From the NCBI GenBank assembly GCA_022478985.1, contig JAKSZP010010601.1, positions 1 through 64,000 on the forward strand: 64,000 nt of DNA. The letters are read 5' to 3'. This document shows positions 9,868-19,916 of this stretch, in pieces. The DNA is from Massospora cicadina (taxonomy: Eukaryota > Entomophthoromycota > Entomophthoromycetes > Entomophthorales > Entomophthoraceae). The notes below the pieces were generated by a model. It was not told the origin of the DNA and did not search any database. It worked only from the letters and a program-made list of their open reading frames with translations. Numbering within the stretch: the first letter of the stretch is position 1; each line of letters opens with the position of its first letter. Both the position numbers and the translations under genes were made by a program.

Positions 9868-10488
9868 ATGGTTCTTTGGGCTAACCTGGTGGCGGACCTC
9901 TTTGGGGAGGTCTCCAACTATGTGGGACACTACCTTCTATCACAATTTACAAAATCCCAGGTGCTCCCTTGGGTTCGCCCAGGTCCCCTCCAGATCAAGG
10001 CACCCAAGCTCCCTGACGCCAGGTTACACTTGATTATGGACTCCCCTCTGGGGTCCACTCAAGTTTAATGTTTCTATCTTACCTAGTCTTTATATATTGC
10101 GTTCTATACCCTGGCCTGGGGTACCTTTGGCATAGGCACCGTTCAAGGTGTCTTCTTACCCTATTTCTTAATGGCTAGTTCCCTAGCAATGTGGGTTTGC
10201 ATCCCACATCACCTTGCTGGGAATGAGAGAGTTACAGACACTCTCTTGACATTAGTTGACCAACCATTTTATTATACATGCATAAGAATTATCCATGTGG
10301 GACTTTCATTAAAAGTAAATTGGGTGCGCTGGCCATTTGTCACTACCACAATGGTGCTCACCACAGTTTTCTTCATTTGGTTTTGTATTGGTGCATCTCA
10401 GCGTTATTCTTGCAACTACCAATTGGGAAGTGCCCACCCTTCCTGCTTGTACCTGGTGGTCTCAAACTTTTCAATCCTAATATCATGA
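9868..10488 (+). CDS. G1 LTR-initiated leader frame, putative small membrane protein (decayed)
   Basis: An ATG at 9868 (15724 in the 3' LTR) opens a frame that runs through U5, across the LTR end and primer site, and stops at 10488, about 207 codons. Neither LTR copy is intact. The 5' copy has paired small indels and a TAA near 10068; the 3' copy is open from 15724 to 16002 and then has TGA where the 5' copy has CAA. Comparing the two shows each lesion is copy-specific. Hydrophobic segments are visible: FLSYLVLYVAFYTLAWGTF (3' copy), LPFFLTASSLAMWV-like, and VLTTVFFIWFCIG at about 10350-10395. The function is unknown. G2 has a frame of similar size, position and hydrophobicity. The alternative is chance openness of conserved non-coding LTR sequence. 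Confidence 0.45.
10254..10264 (+). promoter_or_regulatory. G1 primer-binding site (self-priming type)
   Basis: AGTTGACCAAC begins two bases after the 5' LTR and pairs perfectly over 11 nt with 9819-9829. It lacks the TGG start expected for a tRNA 3' CCA primer. Confidence 0.6.
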
Positions 10489-10637
10489 TTCCCCACCTTC
10501 TCCCAAAAGTTACTTAGAAATTCATCAGGCCTTAGCTTCCCTGGAACCAAAACCCTCGTTAGGAAAAAACAATTTGTCTAGTTCCCATCCACTTTTGCAA
10601 GGAGTGAATCTATTGTCCCAGTTGTCTCCTGAGGTGG

Positions 10638-11640
10638 GTGACTTGGTTTTGCAGTACTCCGCACACAGCTGCTCTTATGGCAAGCAATAGGGGTTTGGAA
10701 CAGGTCTTGGAGCAGAATCGACCTGATGAAGCATCCTTCCATTCCTTCTTCAGGTTCTTTTCTCTGCATCGAGTGGGTCATCCAATGAAAGTATACTTGA
10801 GTGAATTCTGCAAAAAAGCCCAAGCTTTGCCATTAACTGACAAAGTTAAAACATTGTTTCTCCATTTGACCTTGGACATATCAATGCGAAACTCCCCAAT
10901 TTGGCAGTCGCCTCCTTCCAAATTTGATCATCTTGTTGAAACCCTTTTAGTAGTTTCTCCACCCCAACCTGGAAGGGGCCAGGTAATTTGGCCATCATCA
11001 GATCAAATCATATAAATATGGAAGCTGAAAAGTCACGCGCGCCTCTGGAAATGAGCAAATTTTATCCTTTTAATCCTTCTACTTTTTAAATTTGGAAATG
11101 TACAGGGGTCTAGACCCAAGAATGAAGTAAAGGTTTCAGATGATTCTGCCATGATGATGTCACCCATGGTCATGCTTCCCACTGATTTCCTCCCCATCTT
11201 GGCAGAAATTGGGAACATCGAAGGGTCTGAACCAAAGTTAACAAAAACAATTCCGTTATCATTTTTTTCTCCCCAACACATTTCTGAGGTGCATGCTGAG
11301 GCATCAGCTCAGGGCTTGGGGGTGATGGCCCTGGATAACAATGCGCACTGAACCCATGGAACGAGTGGGGTTCATTTGAGCCAAAAAATGCATTTCATAA
11401 TGTGAGCAATTTATTCCAAAATGAACCTTTTATTTGCTCATATGGTCTGGATGAGGACTCCATTTCAGTCTACCAGATTACTCCTGAGAACCCTCGTTTG
11501 ACCCCTACCATGATTAGGGGTTCTCAGGAAGTGGAAAAGGAACTTCGTCACAAATATAAAAATGTATATGCACCTGCAGAAGGTGTGGTAGGATGTGTGG
11601 CCTCAGTAGTAAGAGTGGCCCACTATCCTTCCCCCTGATG
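10638..11640 (+). pseudogene. G1 Gag remnant
   Basis: The frame at 10638-11015 encodes a helical, capsid-like peptide (SFHSFFRFFSLHRVGHPMK, then YLSEFCKKAQALPLTDKVK). Further pieces continue at 11151-11351 and 11402-11638 in shifted frames up to the start of pol. No intact zinc knuckle was found. Gag would form the particle that packages the element RNA. At least two frame changes break it, in contrast to the open pol that follows. Confidence 0.5.
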
Positions 11641-11642
11641 GC

Positions 11643-14600
11643 TTGTTCAAGCCAGAGGAAGAATTTTCTGGTGAGTTGATGGCGTTTTCTGCGTTGAATA
11701 AATCCCATTCTGGATACTTCTTGTTGACTGCTACCCTTACATCCTCTTATGGAAAGTTCAGCACAACTATTTTGGTGGATACTGGTGCCTCAAATAATTT
11801 TATTGACCAAAACCTTGCTGACTACCTTGAGTTGAGTTACTCACCAGGTGGTATGGTTAGAGGTGGGGCTTCTCAAGGTATCCCTACACTAAACATCATG
11901 GAGTCAGTCAATTTCCAGGTAGGTTCTTATCTATTGTCTGACCAGTTTCAAGCTATCAGAAACCTCTTGTTTCCCATCATTTTGGGTGTTGAGTGGTGGC
12001 GGAAGTTTGACATCAGAACTAATTTGAAAGAAAACACTTTATCCTTGTCTTTAACAAACGGTCACCAGTTGATTGTTCCTCTGTCTGAGGATAATGCCCC
12101 AGGCAAATTACCCCATTGGCCCAATGTTCCCAGTCCATATCTTGCCCCTTTGCTGAAGCCCACTGTGGGACTTTCCTTACCTTCCTGTTTGGAGGAGTTG
12201 GCATCTTCTTTTGATGCAGCTTCAGCTAGTACGCTACCAGAACATTCTGAGTTTGATTGTGAATTTAAACTTACTGTGGATCTGGTGTGTATTTCTTCCC
12301 CCATATACCCATTGACTGTCTGGGAGGAAGAGGTTTTAGATGTATGGGTGAAGGAGCAGTTGGCCAAAGGTGCCATCTTTCAGCGTACCTCCCCTGTTTG
12401 CTCCCCACTGCTCTTTGTGGAGAAGGCTGATGGAACTTTACATCCATGTGTCAATTATGGAAATTTAAACAATGTGACTGTACCCGACCTCCATCCCATC
12501 CCTTTAGATTCCCAGATTGCGCGCTATGTGGAGAAGGCGAAGGTCTTCTCCAAGCTGGACTGCCTCAATGCGTTCAATCAAATCTGGATAAAGAAGGGCC
12601 AGGAATGGTTAACCGCATTCTGTACCAGAAAAGGAATTTTCCAGTTCTGGGTTATGCCCTTTGGGCTTAAGAATGCCCCTGCCATCTTTCAACGCCGCAT
12701 TGATGCTGCGTTGGGAGACTTGTTGGGGGTATGTGCGGTTGCCTACATGGATGACATTCTGGTGTTTTCCCCCAATCATGAGTCACATACAGTTCACCTT
12801 CGACAAGTAGTGGAGAGATTGAGGGCCGCTTGCCTTACCCTCAAGATTAGCAAATGCAAATTCTTCAAGTCCCAGGTTACTTTTCTGGGCAACGTCATTT
12901 TTGACCAGGGCCATATGATAACTCCAGACAAGGAGAAGGCTATTCGTGAGTGGCCTACCCCCACCTCTGTCAAGGAACTGAGGAGCTTTTTGGGGACGTG
13001 TACGTTCCTCAAGAAGTTCACACCCAATCTCTCCGAGGTGGCAGCTCCCTTATATAAGGCTAGCGGGGCCAAGGTGCTTCAGTGGTCCCCCATTTTGGAG
13101 GATGCTTTCCAAGCGGTGAAGTGCACCTTGTTATCCACATCCATCCTTCGCCATGTTGATCCTGCAAAGGAGTTCATTGTGTCCTCAGATGCTTCCAACT
13201 TCGCCATTGCGGCTGCCCTGTTACAGGTGGGTGAAGATGGGTCTGAGCATCCTGTGGGATATTTTTCTAGGAAAATGTCTCTGCATGAGTTAAATTACGC
13301 CGTATATGACAAGGAGTTATTAGCAGTGGTGGAGGCGCTGATTTATTGGCGTCACCATTTACATGGCTCTTCCCAACCATTCTGGGTATGCACAGACCAC
13401 CGAGCCCTGTTGTACTACTGTGCTCCACATGTTCTAACACCACGTCAGACCCGTTGGCATGAGACCCTTGCCCTATTTACATTTTCCTATGAGTTCACCA
13501 AGGGCAAGGAGAATGGTTTGGCGGATGCTTTGAGCCGCAACCCTGCTTTGGCTCCCAATCCAAAGGAGGTAGAGATTCACAACACCCAGTTGATGATTCC
13601 ACCGAGTATGATTCTGCCTCAACTTCCTAAGTCCACGGTACATACGCCAGCGCTCATGCCTTTGGAAAATGCAGCAGAATATAGCATGTTTAGGAAGGTA
13701 GTTCTTTCTCAGCTGTTATCAGCTGAATATGCTGTTGTTCTCGCTAAGAGCGCCCTGAATCAGGAGGACTTATCCAGGGGTTATCACATGAAGGATGAGA
13801 TGGTGTGGTTTCAGGGGCGCCTATGGGTTCCTGCTGGACCACTACGCCTGGAGATCATCCAGGACCATCATGACGGAATCACCGTTGGTCATCCTGGAAA
13901 AGCAAAGACCTTGGAGTTGATACGACGCACTTACAATTGGAAGGGCTTGCCTGTTCAGGTAGGGCGGTACTGTAAAGAGTGCCTGATCTGCAATCAAATG
14001 AAACCCAATCGGCAACCTTTAGCAGGGTTGCTGGTACCAGTCCAAAAGGCTGAAGGGCCCTGGACTTCCTTATCAGTGGATTTCATTGTGGAGTTACCCG
14101 TTTCAGATGGGTATGATGGAATCATGGTGGTGGTGGACCGCTTTACAAAGTTCGCCCACTTTATTCCTTGCAGAACAACTGTAACTGCCGCTGAAATGGC
14201 CAGGCTCTTCATCGCCCATGTTTTTGCGCTTCATGGGGTTCCTCAAGAAATCATTAGTGACCGGGGACCCCAGTTCACCTCCATCTTTTGGGAAGAGTTG
14301 TGTAAAACTCTTCAGATTCGCCCCTGCCGTTCAACTGCTTATCACCCCCAATCAGATGGGCAGACTGAGCGAGTGAACCAGTGCTTGGAACAATTTCTGC
14401 GTTGTTACACCACCGCAGACCATTCAGATTGGGTTTCTCACCTTCCTATGGCCCAGTTTAGCTGCAACAACACTTTGCATTCATCAATCAGTTGTTCACC
14501 CTTTTTTGCTAACCACGGCTTTAACCCTGCTTTTAACATGGAGCCCAGCTGTGGTTCCAAAGTGGAAGCGGTGCTGGACTTTGCTAAGACTCTCAAGAAG

Positions 14601-14675
14601 GTCCATCAAGGGGTGTCCACAAGTTTGGAGGCGGCTATGCTGGTTTATAAGGAGAATGCCGATGGAAAGCGCTGA
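11643..14675 (+). CDS. pol: G1 Pol: protease, reverse transcriptase, RNase H, integrase
   Basis: An open frame of 1,010 codons. The aspartic protease has LVDTGASNNFI with Asp at residue 46. The RT has SSPIYPL and SPLLFVEKADGTLHPCVNYGNL near residues 220-270 and the catalytic YMDD at 368-371 (AYMDDILVFS). RNase H has SSDASNFAIAAALLQ with Asp 516. The integrase has an HHCC-type zinc region around residues 740-790 (GHPGKAKTLELIRRTY, CKECLICNQMK) and a complete D,D-35-E set: Asp 813 (SVDFIVELP), Asp 873 (SDRGPQF) and Glu 909 (DGQTERVNQ). All visible catalytic residues are kept. The frame ends at a TGA after NADGKR, but coding sequence continues towards the chromodomain, so the stop is probably a lesion. 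The ATG at 11643 may lie inside a longer original gag-pol. Confidence 0.9.
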   Translation: MFKPEEEFSGELMAFSALNKSHSGYFLLTATLTSSYGKFSTTILVDTGASNNFIDQNLADYLELSYSPGGMVRGGASQGIPTLNIMESVNFQVGSYLLSDQFQAIRNLLFPIILGVEWWRKFDIRTNLKENTLSLSLTNGHQLIVPLSEDNAPGKLPHWPNVPSPYLAPLLKPTVGLSLPSCLEELASSFDAASASTLPEHSEFDCEFKLTVDLVCISSPIYPLTVWEEEVLDVWVKEQLAKGAIFQRTSPVCSPLLFVEKADGTLHPCVNYGNLNNVTVPDLHPIPLDSQIARYVEKAKVFSKLDCLNAFNQIWIKKGQEWLTAFCTRKGIFQFWVMPFGLKNAPAIFQRRIDAALGDLLGVCAVAYMDDILVFSPNHESHTVHLRQVVERLRAACLTLKISKCKFFKSQVTFLGNVIFDQGHMITPDKEKAIREWPTPTSVKELRSFLGTCTFLKKFTPNLSEVAAPLYKASGAKVLQWSPILEDAFQAVKCTLLSTSILRHVDPAKEFIVSSDASNFAIAAALLQVGEDGSEHPVGYFSRKMSLHELNYAVYDKELLAVVEALIYWRHHLHGSSQPFWVCTDHRALLYYCAPHVLTPRQTRWHETLALFTFSYEFTKGKENGLADALSRNPALAPNPKEVEIHNTQLMIPPSMILPQLPKSTVHTPALMPLENAAEYSMFRKVVLSQLLSAEYAVVLAKSALNQEDLSRGYHMKDEMVWFQGRLWVPAGPLRLEIIQDHHDGITVGHPGKAKTLELIRRTYNWKGLPVQVGRYCKECLICNQMKPNRQPLAGLLVPVQKAEGPWTSLSVDFIVELPVSDGYDGIMVVVDRFTKFAHFIPCRTTVTAAEMARLFIAHVFALHGVPQEIISDRGPQFTSIFWEELCKTLQIRPCRSTAYHPQSDGQTERVNQCLEQFLRCYTTADHSDWVSHLPMAQFSCNNTLHSSISCSPFFANHGFNPAFNMEPSCGSKVEAVLDFAKTLKKVHQGVSTSLEAAMLVYKENADGKR

Positions 14676-15215
14676 GTGGGTCCAGCATACAAGGAAGGGG
14701 CTCTCGTGATGCTTGATGCTTGCAACATCCCTATCAAGCAGCCATGAAAAAAACTGGGATCAAAGAGGATTGGTCCTTGCTGTGTAGTTAGAAAGGTGGG
14801 ACATGCCTCATACCAGTTGGATCTTTTCTCCGCATTTCAGATCTTCTCCATCTTTCATGAAAGCAAGTTGACCCTGTTTGAGGGCCTTCCTCCTGTGACT
14901 CCTGAGGCTTATCTTGTGGATGGGGCACCGGAATGGGAAGTGGAGGAAATAGTAGCCTCCCTCCAGGTTAAGCGACGCCTTGAGTACTTGGTATCTTGGA
15001 AAGGGTTTGACGCAGCAAAAAACAGTTGGGTGCCAGCACGGGATTGTGTACATGCCCAAGACCTGATCAAATCATTTCATAATCATTTCCCTGAGGCTGC
15101 AGGATCTCAGCCTAAGCCAGCCGTTGCTGCTATGAAGTTGCCGCCAGCACATAAGAACTTCTCCTTAGAGAACGCCCCTGGAGGGGGTTGGAGCCCAAGA
15201 AGGAGGAGAGGGTAA
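14676..15215 (+). pseudogene. G1 integrase C-terminus with chromodomain
   Basis: After the stop at 14673-14675 the coding sense goes on (VGPAY, VMLDACNIPIKQP) and shifts frame near 14740-14790. From 14796 a 139-codon open frame contains an integrase tail (GHASYQLDL, FHESKLTLFEG) and a chromodomain (WEVEEIVASL, RRLEYLVSWKGFDAAKNSWVP). Chromodomains at the integrase C-terminus can direct insertion to modified histones. It ends at the stop just before the 3' LTR. One stop and one frameshift separate it from pol. Confidence 0.85.
15201..15215 (+). promoter_or_regulatory. G1 polypurine tract
   Basis: AGGAGGAGAGGGTAA lies directly before the 3' LTR and would prime plus-strand DNA synthesis. Confidence 0.7.
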
Positions 15216-16107
15216 TGTCATGGTTGGATGACATTATAGTAGGAACTGATGCTAGAGATAAGGCTGGGCGATAGGAGGCCCAGAAGGTGAAACTTCAGGC
15301 TCTTCCTGACATGAAACACACCTTAGATTAACGCTGGGTGCAAGCCAAGCATGCCCAGGTTGATACTAATGGGGTGCAAAACGCCCAACCTCTGATCTCG
15401 GCCCAGGCACTTAAATGAACAATTTACATTATAAACAATGATGGTTTGATTCAGTTTATTGGAGAGCAAGGGTTTGAGTCCCGCTCAAGTTATATAATTT
15501 TGAGCTCGGGTAAAATACAGCTTCAATTGATTACTCAAGTGAAGGCACTTTTGGTGTATTTACTAAAACGGACAGAAGCATCTGTTTATTGGAGCATCAA
15601 GGCTTGGGCGCACTTCCGCAGAGCCTGAATTTCCCCAGTCCACTTTAAATATGTTTTCGCGACCAACATTCCTTGTTGGTTGACTTTTCTTAAATAAAAA
15701 TACCCATTTTTTACGTTTTACTTATGGTTCCTTGGGCTAACCTGGTGGCGGACCTCTTTGGGAAGGTCTCCAACTATGTGGGCCACTACCTTCTATCACA
15801 ATTTACCAAAATCCCAGGTGCTCTCTTGGGTCGCCCAGGTCCCCTCCAGATCAAGGCACCCAAGCTCCCTGACGCCAAGTTACACTTGATTATGGACTCC
15901 CCTCTGGGGTCCACTCAAGTTGTTATGTTTCTATCTTACCTGGTCTTATATGTTGCGTTCTACACCCTGGCCTGGGGTACCTTTGGCACAGGCACCGTTT
16001 GAGGTGTCTTCTTACCCTTTTTCTTAACGGCTAGTTCCCTAGCAATGTGGGTTTACATCCCACATCACCTTGCTGGGAACGAGAGAGTTACAGACACTCT
16101 CTTGACA
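15216..16107 (+). repeat. G1 3' LTR
   Basis: Direct repeat of 9359-10251. It keeps more CG dinucleotides than the 5' copy at several sites, such as ACGG versus ATGG and GCGAC versus GTGAC. It holds the longer version of the leader frame (15724-16002). Confidence 0.9.
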
Positions 16108-17279
16108 CACCGGCAATGTGGGAAAAGTTTGGCAAAGCCCAACCAAATTTATTCCCACAAGCTGTGTACATGATAACCCATACTATCTGTCATGGTTGGG
16201 TAGATCTTGGGTTTGATACAGCGGAGGAAGCAAATGAAGCTGCAAAGGTCAGAGTGGTGATTGACCTTCCCAATGGCCAATGTTTGGTATCAACCAAATG
16301 CACACATTGGACAGAATCAAAAGATATTTTTATAATTTTTGACTACCTTCTGACTATATTGGTGCGCACAGTAGTCAAAAAATATCTCTGAGAAGGATTA
16401 GAATCCTATAGAGAATTCAAATAATTTGAGATGCAAAGATTACAGTTGATGCTGACTCTTAGCACAGGGAAGGCAATAGCAATAATTTTTAAACCTGGAG
16501 GTAGCAGAGGATCTCACAAAAATCCCTCACATCACCTCTACTATAATTGATAAGAAAAAATCCCCAATTATTCTGTGCAGCAGTGGATAGTGTGTCACCT
16601 ATATGCAACCACTTTCAGGCCTTTAATCACAAGATTCATGCTTGTCCCATAAAAGAAGGCCTAAGAGAAATGGAATTATGTGAGGAAGAATGGGTAAAAA
16701 TGACTCAGAGTATACCAAAATCACTGATAACACACAAGCATTCAACTGGGGAGAAATCAGATGATAGAAATTATTGACCTAATTTTACTGAAGGATTGGA
16801 AAATGGCCAAACAGGCTCACAAGTTGGTCACGGCCAAGGCAAAGACATCAGTGGAATAATCCATCTCGCCTGAATAGATCCAGGAAGACATGTAAGAACT
16901 AGAAACAATGAGATAATCAAATTCAACAGAAAATCAAGTAACCAATCAAAATAAACAGGATTATGCAGAACCCAATTAGAAAACAAATTCATCAGCACAG
17001 GGTCTTTGCACATCCCAACATTATAAATTATAATCTAAACAGGATTGAAAATCAACAATTGAATGCATCAGACAAAACTGTGCCCAATGAGAACACACAT
17101 ATGCACTGTAATGATCAATTGAAAGCAAACAAAGGCAAGAAGGGAACCAACACAGCAGTATTGAAAGGGGTAGAGTATACCCCAATACCTACTCATCATT
17201 ATGGCACCCACAGTAAGGACGCAAAGGTGAGCAAAGTGGGAGGAAGAGTAGGGCCAGAGGGCCCTGCTAACTGCTCATG
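16108..17279 (+). pseudogene. LINE-A ORF1 remnant (copy 2)
   Basis: Begins abruptly after the G1 LTR with AMWEKFGKAQPNLFPQ and continues through an RRM-like part (SKDIFIIFDYLLTILVR) to a damaged zinc knuckle near 16595-16650 (SPICNHFQAFNHKIHACP). In the knuckle the second Cys is replaced. A basic, Asn/Lys-rich tail (16963-17280) follows. The same order occurs in copy 1 on the other strand. Frame changes occur near 16390 and 16540. It would bind element RNA. Confidence 0.65.
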
Positions 17280-17333
17280 AGTTGCACCAGGCGTCTCAGT
17301 AGAGATAGGGATGCTGAACATAGCGGGACTCAA

Positions 17334-18150
17334 GGCTTTAATGTTCCAGGCTAAAAATTTGAGTCTCCTGTGAAACCCACCTGTGGATATCCTGGTGGCA
17401 CAGGAAACTCACTGTCCACAGGTAAAGGTGGAAGCATGAGAAAACATGCTCCTCCCAACAATATCATTTTGGTAACAACACTGTGGGCTGATAGTATGTG
17501 TGAATCAAAATTTTAAATTCATTAATAAAAATTTATTTTTAAACAGCTGCATACTAACCATAACCTTCTCATGGTATAAAGAATTGCACACAATAGCCAG
17601 TGTGTATTCATCAAACAGTGCAATGGAGCGTCAAGAGTTTCTATCAACTTTGACACACCTCCATCTTCGAGAAAACACTTTTGCTATGGGAGACATGAAC
17701 TTCTGGAATAACCCAAACACTGACCGATGGCCACACACAATGGAGATACCACAAGGGCATGTGGAACTTTGCATGTTAAAAGCCACCTTGGGCCTATATG
17801 ATCCTCTACCTAAATGGTCGCCTCTCCCACAAAACATGACACATCTGCATGTGCACAATGGTAAACTTGTTTATATGTCACAAATTGATTTAATACTTGT
17901 GCCACTAATTTTCAAGCAACACCAAATTTATAAATTCAAAACTACAAAAATAAAATTCTCTGACCAATGGCTAGTTTCAGTGTCCTTCACTTTGGCAAAA
18001 ACATTTACCCAAGCACCTAGATGGTGCAGAATACACCCAGAAAATTTAGACAAATCAGAATGTCACTCCTGGTTGGAGGAAAAATCTTCACCAAGAGATT
18101 TTCAAAACACCTTTTTGCTCAGACCCACTGATCACCTTGAAAAATTTTAA
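17334..18150 (+). pseudogene. LINE-A apurinic-type endonuclease domain
   Basis: The best-preserved endonuclease copy in the window, with an open frame of 216 codons at 17500-18150. The catalytic blocks visible are VAQETHC near 17394, GDMNFWNNPNTDRWP near 17691-17735 and SDQWLVSVSF near 17960, the last in place of the usual SDH. The N-terminal part before 17500 has stops. In living elements this domain nicks one target strand to start target-primed reverse transcription. The His-to-Gln change and the stops mean it is inactive. Confidence 0.75.
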
Positions 18151-18599
18151 AAAATCAACAATACAACAAGTCAAATACACAGCATCAAGGAAATACAGGG
18201 CAGCTTCAGCCATCATTAAATGCACCTTGGCTGAAATTGATCACCTAGAAAATAATGTTCCGCTCACAGAATACATCCCTGGATGGAGACGAAAATGGGC
18301 AGAGGTTTCTGTATGATTAAACACCTTGATATGTGAACACCAACACTGCGTTGATGTTCAATACCAAGCAAAAAACCTAAAAGACGAAGAAAATTGTTTA
18401 ATATATTTTATTCTAATTATTTTATGCCTGAAGGAACATGGTAGCCTGTACACAGGTCCAATTACTGGACAAAACGTAGTGGAAACACCTGAGGAAGTTT
18501 CAACCAAAGTACACAGGTTTTATACATATTATATATAAATATGATCCGGTCAAACCAGAAAAAAATAAAAATTCCTCACAAATGCACATATTGGCACCA

Positions 18600-19916
18600 C
18601 AGCTCAAACTAATAATTTAATTAACTTAATAGCACATGAAGAATTATGGGAAACAGTGCACAGTGCACCATGAGGGAAATGCTCTGGACCTGATGGGCTT
18701 CCATATGAATTTTATATAAAATATTTTTAACATTTCTAACATTCTTTTAGCCACTATGAATAAGTGCATTATGGAAACAGCCTTCTACCTGGAGGTAAAG
18801 AATCATACACAGTCACTTCATTCAAAAGGGGGATAAGTTAAATCTATCCAATTAGCGCCCAATCTCCTTAACTAATACTGACACTAAACTTTTTACAAAA
18901 ATTATGGCCAAACGATTAGGGAAATTGCAACTGAGGTGATAGTCCCATCACAATATGAATATGTCCCAAGGAGATCCATATGGGACAATATTCACACAGT
19001 TGCAAATGTCTGCCAATCTAAACCTTCTGGAGCACTTGTCTTTGTAGATTAACAAAGGCATACAACAGGGTGAATTGGACTTATCTTAGGGCCTGCCTCC
19101 AAAAATTCAAACTCCCAAATAGGTTTATAAGCTGGGTGATGCTGTTCACTGACTCTGCCACCATGGATGTGCGCAGAGCAGGTTTTTTAACTAACCCAGT
19201 TTTACCACAGAGGGGACTCAAACAAGGGGACCCTCTAAGCTTTCTACTATATAATTTTAGTCTGGATTCCCTAATCAGGAATACAAATAACCTCATCAAT
19301 GGAATCAATATATGGCCAGTCATTAGTCAAAATGATGGCTTTTGCTGACAACTGTGTGGTGGGAATATCCAGCAACAAGGATTCCTGCATACTTGAGAAA
19401 ATGATACAAGAATACTCATCCTTCAGCAACTCATCACTGAATGCTGAGAAAACGGAAATTATACTCCTAGAGAAATATCAGACTTATTGGACGCCATCTA
19501 CCCTGGGTCAAAAGACCAACACAACATCAAGACTACTCACTGGACATAGGATGTGAAGATCACCAATTACCCCACTGGAACTTTCATTCACTAGCAAGCT
19601 TGCAGATGGACCTGTCCGTCACTTGGGGGTATGGTTAGAGACAAGGTGATTTGCTAACGTCATGATGGAAAATCAACTCCTTTTTAAATTAACAAAACGC
19701 ATGGCCTCCTTGTATGGTCATCATACAGGTTTAACTGGATGAGTTGCAATAGCCAATTACATGATACAATCAATTATATAGTTTACAGCTCATGAAATTG
19801 CTTTTTCACCGTCCTTTTTTAACACATTATATTCCTTAATACAGGGATGGCTTTGGTCTACCACAACGCCTCTGTGCGCCTTACAACTTTATATGTCCCT
19901 AGGAGGGATGAAGGTA
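18600..19916 (+). pseudogene. LINE-A reverse transcriptase (copy 2, N-terminal and catalytic part)
   Basis: Recognisable RT blocks include GLKQGDPLSFLLYNFSLD near 19217-19270 and AFADNCVVG near 19336-19362, where the second catalytic Asp of FADD is now Asn. Further on are EYSSFSNSSLNAEKTEIIL and RHLGVWLET. It breaks into several frames and is cut at 19916 by the LINE-B insertion inside the GGMGL block, which resumes at 22567. Confidence 0.75.
19899..19916. repeat. Target-site duplication of LINE-B insertion (left)
   Basis: CTAGGAGGGATGAAGGTA matches 22567-22584 with one mismatch (18 bp). A poly-T run, the reverse of a poly-A tail, starts immediately after it. Confidence 0.85.

Larger units (their letters stand above)
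9359..10251 (+). repeat. G1 5' LTR
   Basis: Starts TGTCATGATTAG, ends CTCTCTTGACA. A TATA-like TTTAAATAT is at 9788, the probable transcript start is near 9819 and an AATAAA signal lies at about 9835-9841. This implies a U3 of about 460 bp, a very short R, and a long U5 that holds the start of the leader frame. Confidence 0.9.
9359..16107 (+). mobile_element. Chromovirus G1 (Ty3/Gypsy with chromodomain)
   Basis: The order is 5' LTR, self-primer site, leader frame, degenerate gag, pol (protease, RT, RNase H, integrase), chromodomain, purine tract, 3' LTR. The two LTRs are direct repeats (893 and 892 bp) starting TGTCATG and ending TTGACA. By hand count they differ at about 57 positions plus a few indels, roughly 6%, mostly transitions. 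Despite this the pol frame is open for 1,010 codons. The five bases before (TCATG) and after (CACCG) differ, and the flanks belong to unrelated elements (a Gag on the left, a LINE ORF1 on the right), so this copy is probably a recombinant. Confidence 0.9.
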
